From Lachnospiraceae bacterium UBA7196 (GTDB lineage Bacteria; Bacillota; Clostridia; Lachnospirales; Lachnospiraceae): 64,000 nucleotides of DNA. The DNA lies in NCBI GenBank assembly GCA_002490835.1, contig DKUU01000025.1:62001-126000 (forward strand), given 5' to 3'. Under the pieces are notes generated by a model, which saw only the letters and a list, made by a program, of their open reading frames with translations, did not search any database and was not told the origin of the DNA. Position 1 is the first letter of the stretch. Every line of letters begins with the position of its first letter. The position numbers were made by a program, and so were the translations under genes. Below are positions 1-6,436 of this stretch, piece by piece.

Positions 1-268
1 TAAATATAATATCTACCGAATATTACTCTGAACATCTCTGCGTGACTACTACCCGTTTTCCAATATTTCTATTATATTATACTTTGCCCGTACAGTCATT
101 CGGAAATTTTGATTCCATAAACTTCTTTTAATACTAAAAAACATTAAGGTAAAGACCTTTAAAATAGCAAAAGGGGCCGTTGCAAAAGCAGATGATCAAT
201 CTACCGGCGCAACAGCTCCTTTTTGTTTCTAAAATAAGCTTCGAAGTTGTGATAAAAATATGCGTTAT
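1..268. other. Intergenic region at left edge
   Basis: No credible coding sequence is seen here. The stretch is AT-rich and holds a terminator-like hairpin (described separately) behind the ABC permease. On the minus strand an AT-rich TATAATATAAT stretch near 71-85 could be a -10 region for a gene to the left of the window, but no good -35 is visible, so this is only a possibility. Confidence 0.4.
169..224 (-). terminator. Probable intrinsic terminator of the blaI-blaR-ABC run
   Basis: On the minus strand, imperfectly paired arms (AAAAGGAGCTGTTGC and GCAACGGCCCCTTTT) enclose a loop of about 25 bases and run into a T-rich stretch. It lies about 45 bases beyond the stop of the ABC permease at 269. 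The stem has mismatches and the loop is long, so strength is uncertain. Confidence 0.5.
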
Positions 269-1069
269 CTAAATGTGCAAATCTTTCCTTTCAAATATTA
301 TAATCCCCAACGCATATAACATGATCGCACCTGCCAAAAGTACAAATATGCCAACGATCGCGCTGCTTTCGCCGACAATGATGCCATCCGGATCAAATAA
401 CGTGAAAAAGGTGAAATACTTCGCCTTTTCGGCATCTTGGCCCACATTTGCAAGCATCTGTAATACATACATAAATGCAGGAATGCCCGCTCCAAATGCA
501 ATGCTATATTTGGTATCGGAAAACAGGCAGGAAAAAAGAAAACAGATACTTCCTATCAATAAATGTAAACACAATAATCCACTATTTAATATCAAAAATT
601 CTTTGATATCCAGCTCTCCCGGAAAACCGCTTTCCGCACAAATCAACTCCAGGATGGTGCTATAAAAAACAAGCAATAAAATCCCGCTTACAAGCACTTC
701 CATTTGCGTAAGGGCAATGGTACGGCGCTTTACCGGTGCGGCAGCCAATGAAACCATAGAACCTTTATCCACATATTTTGCAATTAGGGCGTTTCCGCGC
801 AGGATGGAGAATACCATGGGAAATACAAGTAGGATAAATCCATAGAGATAAGATACCATAAATCCCAGAAGATTTGCGGCGTTTGCTTTCATACCGACAG
901 CCGACATCATTTCCGGCATCACTTCTACAAAACCGTCCAACATTTTCATCATTTGAGGATCGTACATATGAATGATAATGGAAACATACAAAGTAATAAT
1001 TGCGCTAAATACGATAAGCAGCTTTATGCTTCCTTTCATTTCACGTTTATATAATGCCAGATTGATCAT
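269..1069 (-). CDS. ABC-2 type transporter permease
   Basis: A 266-residue integral membrane protein with about six hydrophobic segments (roughly residues 18-37, 66-92, 121-143, 160-185, 190-210 and 238-260), the layout of ABC-2 family permeases. An extracytoplasmic stretch after the first segment is Met-rich. I start it at the ATG at 1069, eight bases after GGAGG; the GTG at 1078 is too close to that site. Its start overlaps the end of the upstream ATPase gene by about 20 bases, so the two are surely co-translated and form one exporter. The substrate cannot be read from sequence. The position downstream of blaI-blaR1 suggests a role in response to a cell-envelope signal, possibly drug or peptide efflux. 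Confidence 0.85.
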   Translation of the reverse strand: MINLALYKREMKGSIKLLIVFSAIITLYVSIIIHMYDPQMMKMLDGFVEVMPEMMSAVGMKANAANLLGFMVSYLYGFILLVFPMVFSILRGNALIAKYVDKGSMVSLAAAPVKRRTIALTQMEVLVSGILLLVFYSTILELICAESGFPGELDIKEFLILNSGLLCLHLLIGSICFLFSCLFSDTKYSIAFGAGIPAFMYVLQMLANVGQDAEKAKYFTFFTLFDPDGIIVGESSAIVGIFVLLAGAIMLYALGIIIFERKDLHI

Positions 1070-1880
1070 TCTTCTCACCTCCGTAATAATTCATAAAAAT
1101 TTCTTCCAGACTTTGCTTTGTTGTGACAGTAACTTTTTCTCCGTTACATATACCGTCAAAGTCTGCGGCAAATGCTTTAGCGGCAGCTTCGCTTTCAAGC
1201 GCCACTGTGTAACTGCGGGTATGTCTTTCGCGTAATGCTGCGGCGGAATCAACAGCCATCATTTTGCCTTTCCGAATAATACCGATACGGTCGCAAGTCC
1301 GCTCCACTTCCTCAAACATATGGCTTGACATCAGAATCGTTTTTCCATGTTCTTTTTCTTCCGCAACTAAATTGACAAACCTGCTTTGCATCAACGGGTC
1401 AAGCCCGCTGGTCGGTTCATCAAGAATCAGGATATCGGGGTCGTGCATAAATGCGGCGACGATTCCAAGTTTTTGCTTCATTCCCTTGCTCATTTTTTTG
1501 ATCTTGCCTTTGGGATCTAATTCAAATCGCTCAAGTAATTCCTCCATGCGGTTCTGCGTGTCAATTTTTCGATATTCTGTGATAAATCTTAAAAATTCTG
1601 TACCCGACATATCATCAAAAAAGCTGATTTCACCGGGAATATACCCAAGTCTTGCCTGTACTTTTTCTCTTTCGCTCCAACAATCCAGACCGTCAATGGT
1701 ACATTTCCCAGATTTTGGCTTTAGAAAACCCATTAAATGTCGTATGGTTGTTGTTTTTCCTGCGCCGTTTGGACCAAGAAAACCAAAAGCCTCCCCTCGA
1801 TTCACGTGAAATGATATATCAAATATTCCTTTTCCATCTCCATAATCACGTACCAGATTTTCGATTTTTATGACACTCAT
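1047..1880 (-). CDS. ABC transporter ATP-binding protein
   Basis: A 277-residue cytoplasmic ATPase that powers the adjacent ABC-2 permease. Walker A GPNGAGKT is at residues 36-43, a divergent signature (MSKGMKQ) at 130-136, Walker B LILDEP at 151-156 and the switch histidine near 187. The length suits the drug/peptide exporter subfamily (CcmA/BcrA-like). The ATG follows GGGGAGGAG at good spacing. It lies 67 bases after blaR1 on the same strand with no clear terminator between, so read-through from the blaI promoter is plausible. The substrate is unknown. Confidence 0.9.
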   Translation of the reverse strand: MSVIKIENLVRDYGDGKGIFDISFHVNRGEAFGFLGPNGAGKTTTIRHLMGFLKPKSGKCTIDGLDCWSEREKVQARLGYIPGEISFFDDMSGTEFLRFITEYRKIDTQNRMEELLERFELDPKGKIKKMSKGMKQKLGIVAAFMHDPDILILDEPTSGLDPLMQSRFVNLVAEEKEHGKTILMSSHMFEEVERTCDRIGIIRKGKMMAVDSAAALRERHTRSYTVALESEAAAKAFAADFDGICNGEKVTVTTKQSLEEIFMNYYGGEKNDQSGII

Positions 1881-1947
1881 AAATACTCCTCCCCATATGC
1901 AATTTATTTCAACATTTTGGCTTGACTGGCATCAGATTGTAATGCCT

Positions 1948-4389
1948 CTATTTCTTCTTTTCATTATAAGCCACAACCTGATAAAAATCATCCTCGCTCA
2001 GACGAAACTCTATCTCCCCCAACTGATCGTTCGTCAGCACATTTCCCAGATCGATATAATGGCAAATGCAGGCCGCCGCCTCATCCTGCTGCACATAAAC
2101 CAGCACATTTTCCAGACTTTCAAAAGACAGTTCCTCCATTGCTGTCACGATATCCGCCAACTGTTTCGAGGACGGGCGAACGCAGATTTCCTCAAGCGCC
2201 TTGTCGTTAAAGCCGCTCGCTTTCCCCTTCCGCAGCGCCTCGGCAAGATACTCCGCCGACTCGTCCGCATCGGAATAAACAAAGATATTTCCCCAGTCGG
2301 AATCCGATACCGCATCACGCTCCAAAAGGCAGCGGAAGCATTCGCTCACATCCGCCGCCTGCATATAAGGAGCAATCTCAACAAGTATGCCGCTGTCAAA
2401 CTCTCCGGCTTTGCCTGCCTGCAATGCTTCCAGAAGATACTGCGCCGTCAGCTTCTCATCAGAATAGATAAAGAAATTCTGCCAGTTTTCCTTCGATAAT
2501 GCGGCTTCTTCTTCCAAGGCTTTTTTGCATAATTCGCTCACTTCTTTTTCTTTCAAATAGGGACAAGCCTCCTCCAGCTTGAGCGAATCAAACTCTCTTT
2601 TCCCTTCCAGCACCAGATAAGCATACTCCGTAGTTTCACTATTATAGATACCGTCAAAATCTCCCTTTTTAATGCTTCCATAGGCTACGCCCAGCTCTTT
2701 CAGCTTCGCCTTCTGCCCCACCATCTTGATCACATTTCTGCCCTGCGGCAGCGTAAGCTTCACAGTGTTTTCTTTCCCGCTCTCATTGAGTGTCTGAACC
2801 GTCTGATCGGGCTTTATCCAAACGAGCTTAAAACGACCGTCATAAAGATGGAACGCGGAAGCGATCTCCATCGTCGTCTCCTTATTGGCATACAAGATCC
2901 ATAGCGAATCAGAGCCATTTAACATAAACTTCTTTACGTCCAGTTTCTTGTCCCCGCCGATATATGTCCATGCCCGCCAACAGTCATGCTCGCTGTCTCC
3001 GGCAATCAGGGCGTCATCGTCATACATCCGATAAGCGGTTCCATTACTGCTTACCACAATCGGCTGCGCCAAATCAAAGGAATCTTGCCACATTTCTGAC
3101 CACAGGGATTTTCCCCACAAAGACTCTACGAAACTGCCATTATTATGCAAGAGCAAAGATCTCCCGGAGCCGCCGCGTCCATCTGCCGCACCACAGACAA
3201 GCGCTGCCGACAAAAACACAGCCAATACCACTATCGAGCAGATTCCGACTACGATTCCCGTCTTATGATAGCGCGCGCTCCCCCGCAGTCTCTCCTTCAA
3301 AGTGCTCTTTTCTTCCAGTAAAGTCATCATTGGCACATTTCCGCGCTTTCCCAGAACTTTTCCCGAAAATGCTCCCTCGCACCAATCCTTCTGCGCCACA
3401 TCCAAAAGCACATTCCCGTATGCCCTGCGCCCTTCCTCCGAAAGGAGCTTTAGCACCGTCTCATCACAGGCAAGCTCGCAGTCCATATTGAACTTGCGGA
3501 TAAACACATACACAAGCGGGTTGAACCAATGCACACAGAGCGCCGCCTGAAACAGCCACTTATACCAAATGTCCTTCCGCTTATAATGAACCAGCTCGTG
3601 ATGCAGGATTAGACAGATATCATTCTCCCGCTCTGTCATCTCTGCGAGAAGCGCCTGCGGCAGACAAATGCGCGGCTGCCAGAACCCGACCAGCATGGGG
3701 ATGTCGATTCCCGCACTTTTATAAAGCGGCACCCGCCTGCCGATCCGCAGTTTCCGCTGAATTTCCGCATACTGACGAAGGACTCGCTCGTCAGTGACAG
3801 GGGTGCATGCCGCGAAGACTTCCTTTACAAAACGGCTGTAAATCCAGAGCTTGCGCAAAGCAGTGAAAAGCATACCGAGAATCCAGACAACAGCCGCCGC
3901 CTGTAAGAAACGTTCCCAAATGCCAACTCTTGCGCTGCTGTTCATACCGCTTGCGGATATCAGTTCCACGCCGCTGGTACTATTTTGCACGACGGATTCT
4001 TCATTTCTGACTGCATCTGTATTCGTCGCGGCGCTTGCACTATCCTGCCCGGCCGCGCTTTTGGTTTCCGCCCCGTCCGGTTCCTCCGCGCTGCCAGCCT
4101 TATCCACAGCCGTATCGGCATCTCCGCGCAAAGTCTCATTCGAACTCTCTGCACCACCCGCATCTTCGAGTGCATCAACAACCTCCGCCAGACTCCCCGC
4201 GAAATATTCCATCAGATTCAAATCCGCATGAAACGGCACAAGCAGCCTCGCGATCACCAGCAGCCAAAGATAATACGACCACCTCTTTGAAAAAATCCGA
4301 CCGCATAGCGGCCGAAACAGCAGAACCAAAAGCCCCACCAGCGCGCCCGATACCGATAAGGAAAATACTACAGAAAATAGTTGTGTCAT
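1948..4389 (-). CDS. BlaR1/MecR1-type M56 metallopeptidase signal transducer with atypical C-terminal sensor
   Basis: An 813-residue membrane protease of the BlaR1 family, which on signal triggers cleavage of a BlaI-type repressor. The ATG at 4389 is chosen for its AGGAGAG site; an upstream in-frame codon at 4446 would overlap blaI. Features: N-terminal membrane segments; a 95-residue Ala/Ser/Asp/Glu-rich extracellular loop (about 59-153); the zinc motif HELVH at 264-268 with E305 and D309 as further site residues; a membrane segment at 377-400. The final 410 residues are not recognisably a penicillin-binding domain. They end in several related helical repeats (about 620-811) sharing patterns such as NIFVYSD and NFFIYSD. 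The family role is known; the ligand is not. It follows blaI by 16 bases. Confidence 0.85.
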   Translation of the reverse strand: MTQLFSVVFSLSVSGALVGLLVLLFRPLCGRIFSKRWSYYLWLLVIARLLVPFHADLNLMEYFAGSLAEVVDALEDAGGAESSNETLRGDADTAVDKAGSAEEPDGAETKSAAGQDSASAATNTDAVRNEESVVQNSTSGVELISASGMNSSARVGIWERFLQAAAVVWILGMLFTALRKLWIYSRFVKEVFAACTPVTDERVLRQYAEIQRKLRIGRRVPLYKSAGIDIPMLVGFWQPRICLPQALLAEMTERENDICLILHHELVHYKRKDIWYKWLFQAALCVHWFNPLVYVFIRKFNMDCELACDETVLKLLSEEGRRAYGNVLLDVAQKDWCEGAFSGKVLGKRGNVPMMTLLEEKSTLKERLRGSARYHKTGIVVGICSIVVLAVFLSAALVCGAADGRGGSGRSLLLHNNGSFVESLWGKSLWSEMWQDSFDLAQPIVVSSNGTAYRMYDDDALIAGDSEHDCWRAWTYIGGDKKLDVKKFMLNGSDSLWILYANKETTMEIASAFHLYDGRFKLVWIKPDQTVQTLNESGKENTVKLTLPQGRNVIKMVGQKAKLKELGVAYGSIKKGDFDGIYNSETTEYAYLVLEGKREFDSLKLEEACPYLKEKEVSELCKKALEEEAALSKENWQNFFIYSDEKLTAQYLLEALQAGKAGEFDSGILVEIAPYMQAADVSECFRCLLERDAVSDSDWGNIFVYSDADESAEYLAEALRKGKASGFNDKALEEICVRPSSKQLADIVTAMEELSFESLENVLVYVQQDEAAACICHYIDLGNVLTNDQLGEIEFRLSEDDFYQVVAYNEKKK

Positions 4390-4405
4390 AAAGCCTCTCT
4401 CCTTT

Positions 4406-4777
4406 TTACCGAAAACTCTCCTTAAAATACTCCCGCAGCTCGTCAATATCTTCCCTGCTCAAATCCTCGTCTTCAATAAATGCCGCCGCCAGATTCTTCG
4501 CATCTCCCTGAAAGAACTTATTCAGGAAACTTTTCGTCTCCTCTTTCACATAAGCATTTCGCGCTACGAGGGGCGTATAATAATAAACCTCCCGCTTCTC
4601 TTGCGCAATCACGCCCTTATCAAGCAGCCTGCGGATCAGCGTCAGTACCGTCGTGCGCTCCCAGTCCTTTTTTTCATTCAGGTGCGCGCGGATCTCATTC
4701 GCATTCAAGGCTGAGCCTGCCGCCCAGAGCGTTTCCAATATTTCCAGTTCCGCGTCGGATATTTTTGTGTCCTTCAT
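4406..4777 (-). CDS. BlaI/MecI/CopY-family transcriptional repressor
   Basis: A 123-residue winged-helix repressor. The N-terminal half (ISDAELEILETLWAAG, then the recognition region around WERTTVLTLIRRL) is typical of BlaI/MecI; the C-terminal helices form the dimer and carry the usual protease-cleavage region. The ATG at 4777 sits ten bases after AGGCAGG; a TTG nine bases upstream is too close to that site. It is the first gene of a run with blaR1 and an ABC transporter. A paired operator overlaps its own promoter (4827-4871), so it should be autoregulated and released when BlaR1 is activated. No beta-lactamase gene is in the window, so the name BlaI reflects family only. Confidence 0.9.
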   Translation of the reverse strand: MKDTKISDAELEILETLWAAGSALNANEIRAHLNEKKDWERTTVLTLIRRLLDKGVIAQEKREVYYYTPLVARNAYVKEETKSFLNKFFQGDAKNLAAAFIEDEDLSREDIDELREYFKESFR

Positions 4778-4826
4778 CGTTTTCAATCCTGCCTTCTGTT
4801 TGTAAGCTATTTCGCTCTGCCTATTT

Positions 4827-4871
4827 GTTTACGGGTGTAGACTTTTTTGTTTATAGTCTACACCTGTAAAC
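4827..4871 (-). promoter_or_regulatory. BlaI-type double operator
   Basis: Two 17-base arms (4827-4843 and 4855-4871) are inverted repeats with 16 of 17 positions matching, separated by an 11-base T-rich spacer. The right arm itself contains the perfect dyad TACACCTGTA and the left arm the near match TTACGGGTGTA, close to the TACA..TGTA operators known for BlaI/MecI. It overlaps the -10 of the blaI promoter, as expected for repression. Confidence 0.75.
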
Positions 4872-4883
4872 ACACTTTGTCAA
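4855..4883 (-). promoter_or_regulatory. Promoter of blaI-blaR1 run
   Basis: On the minus strand TTGACA (4878-4883) is followed after exactly 17 bases by TAGACT (4855-4860). The -35 is perfect and the -10 matches four of six consensus positions. The -10 and spacer lie inside the operator. Confidence 0.65.
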
Positions 4884-5023
4884 TGTAAATATTTATCACT
4901 AATCTGAATTGATATATTCTTTCATAACCAGCCCAAATTTGCGCAAACAGGAACAGGACTTTCCCCTCCGAATGTGCTATCATCATCTTACACAAGGGAA
5001 TCCACACAGAAAGGCAAACCGAC

Positions 5024-5911
5024 ATGTCAATCCAACTGATCCAACAGGCGATCCGCTACATGGAAGAACACATTTACGAGGACATCAACTACGCTGACGT
5101 AGCAAAAAGCATCCACATGTCCAACTATGACTTCCACCGCACCTTCGGCTTCATCACCGGGATCACCGCCAACGAATACCTTCGGAACCGCCGCCTTACC
5201 CTTGCGGCGCAGGAGCTCCAGATGACAGATATCTCCGTCATCGATGCCGCTTATAAGTACGGCTATCAGTCTCCGGAGAGTTTTTCCAAAGCCTTTTTGC
5301 GCTTTCACGGCTCCACGCCCAGACAGGCGAAAGACAAAGGCGCAAAGCTTCATCTGTTCAATCCCCTTGTGATAAAAATCGTAACGGAAGGAGGCAGTAT
5401 TATGGATTACAGAATGGAACACAAAGAACCGCAGCAGTTTCTTGCCATGGTGAGGGCATTTTCCAACGAGATCATCAGCGACGACAACGACCACAGCATC
5501 CCCGACTTTTGGACGGAGTGCTACGACAAGGATTTGGTCGATCTCATGAAGCAGCTTCGAAAGGAAGGTAAGCGGGATGTCTACGGCTTATGCAGCCCCA
5601 CGAAGGAAAATGAGACACACTTTGATTACGGTATCGGCGTGATCATTGACGGGGACACCGACGCGGCGGGCGTTAAAAAGCTGTTGGAAAAGGGCTACAC
5701 CTTATGGGAGACAGAAGCCGCCGACTATGCCGTGTTCCAGTGCTACGGCACCGACGGCGACTGCATCGGCGAAACATGGAGCAAATTCTACAAAGAATTT
5801 TCGCCCCAGACAGGCTACGTGCAGACAGACGATACCGACTTTGAGATATACTTTGAAAAAAGTGAGAAAGGGCTGTTCTGCGAATTATGGGTGCCTGTCC
5901 GCAAGGCTTAA
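5024..5911 (+). CDS. AraC-family regulator with GyrI-like effector-binding domain
   Basis: A 295-residue cytoplasmic regulator. Residues 1-105 hold the two AraC helix-turn-helix motifs (DINYADVAKSIHMSNYDFHR, then VIDAAYKYGYQSPESFSKAF). Residues 128-295 form a GyrI-like domain of the kind that binds small hydrophobic or cationic ligands (Rob/SoxS-related and BmrR-like proteins). The ATG follows GAAAGG by nine bases. It is divergent from blaI, sharing a 150-base intergenic region, so cross-control of the neighbouring exporters is possible. No dedicated terminator is visible before the antisense RNA promoter at 5961. Confidence 0.85.
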   Translation: MSIQLIQQAIRYMEEHIYEDINYADVAKSIHMSNYDFHRTFGFITGITANEYLRNRRLTLAAQELQMTDISVIDAAYKYGYQSPESFSKAFLRFHGSTPRQAKDKGAKLHLFNPLVIKIVTEGGSIMDYRMEHKEPQQFLAMVRAFSNEIISDDNDHSIPDFWTECYDKDLVDLMKQLRKEGKRDVYGLCSPTKENETHFDYGIGVIIDGDTDAAGVKKLLEKGYTLWETEAADYAVFQCYGTDGDCIGETWSKFYKEFSPQTGYVQTDDTDFEIYFEKSEKGLFCELWVPVRKA

Positions 5912-5960
5912 TTTTAGCCTTCCTGCTGTACGGGATGATAGAACAGACGCCAAAAAATAC

Positions 5961-5989
5961 TTGTAGCGCTCCGAATATTGTGGTATATT
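5961..5989 (+). promoter_or_regulatory. Candidate promoter of antisense RNA
   Basis: TTGTAG (5961-5966), a 17-base spacer and TATATT (5984-5989) form a plausible sigma-A promoter (three and five of six consensus bases). Transcription would start near 5996 and run toward the 3' end of the small peptide gene on the opposite strand. Confidence 0.45.
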
Positions 5990-5995
5990 AAACAT

Positions 5996-6107
5996 AAAGA
6001 GGGACATCTGCGCTAACAGATGTCCAACAGGAGTTACCGATAGACGGTTAACCCAACATATGTTAAACAAAAATAGCCGCTTAGCTTGTTGGGCCGGGGC
6101 GGCTATT
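5996..6107 (+). ncRNA. Putative RatA-like antisense RNA (type I antitoxin)
   Basis: Inferred RNA without an ORF, starting after the promoter at 5961-5989. It opens with a stable hairpin (GGACATCTG 6002-6010 pairing with CAGATGTCC 6017-6025), has a second small dyad around ACCGATAGACGGT, and ends in the hairpin 6072-6107 that is also the terminator of the opposite gene. It would overlap the 3' untranslated part and stop codon of the 32-residue peptide gene. That layout resembles txpA/RatA of Bacillus subtilis. The 3' end is uncertain because the T-tract on this strand is poor. Confidence 0.45.
6072..6107 (-). terminator. Terminator of the small toxin-like gene
   Basis: Nine-base perfect arms AATAGCCGC and GCGGCTATT enclose an 18-base loop; on the minus strand the second arm runs into TTTTTGTTT. 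The stop codon of the 32-residue ORF lies within the stem. Confidence 0.75.
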
Positions 6108-6201
6108 TCTGTGTCTTGTTACTATCTTTACCGATGGAATATCCTATTCCGAAGCAGGTCCAGCCGAAGCTCAACACTGCAATCAATCCTAAAATATCCA
6201 T
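6103..6201 (-). CDS. 32-residue hydrophobic peptide, putative type I toxin
   Basis: A short ORF (ATG at 6201, TAG at 6103) encoding a peptide that begins MDILGLIAVLSFGWTCFG and ends with the polar tail KDSNKTQK: a single membrane span with a charged C-terminus, the usual build of type I toxins. It has a strong AAAGGAGGG site, its own promoter (6310-6338), a structured leader containing CGGAGGG/CCCTCCG arms that could mask or shape translation, an immediate terminator, and a convergent antisense promoter. Toxicity is inference; the size and architecture are direct observation. Confidence 0.6.
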   Translation of the reverse strand: MDILGLIAVLSFGWTCFGIGYSIGKDSNKTQK

Positions 6202-6309
6202 TGGCTCAGCCCTCCTTTCCCAGATTCCGTTTCCGGTTTCTATGTAATCGGAGGGTCACAGTCCCTCCGGAGAGGGCTAACCGCCTACCATCTTGGCAAT
6301 CCCAAATAA

Positions 6310-6338
6310 ATACTACCATAATTTGACAGGAAGTTCAA
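6310..6338 (-). promoter_or_regulatory. Promoter of the small toxin-like gene
   Basis: On the minus strand TTGAAC (6333-6338), a 17-base spacer and TAGTAT (6310-6315) each match four of six consensus bases. The transcript would have a leader of about 100 bases containing a CGGAGGG-actgtga-CCCTCCG hairpin before the ribosome site. Confidence 0.45.
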
Positions 6339-6380
6339 TTTCATTTTTCACATTTCAATATACGAAATTCTGACAATAAG

Positions 6381-6416
6381 AAAAGCAACCGCCCCGATTA
6401 AAGTTAGGTTGCTTTT
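6381..6416 (-). terminator. Terminator of the two-component/ABC operon
   Basis: Ten-base perfect arms (AAAAGCAACC and GGTTGCTTTT) around a 16-base loop, 20 bases beyond the permease stop. The A/T ends make it potentially bidirectional; on the minus strand it continues into TTTTCTTATT. Confidence 0.8.
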
Positions 6417-6436
6417 TGAATTATCAATGAAAATAC

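Noticed and set aside
4909..5097. 62-codon plus-strand ORF upstream of the AraC gene
   Set aside because: It overlaps the AraC start in another frame, has no ribosome site and covers the promoter region.
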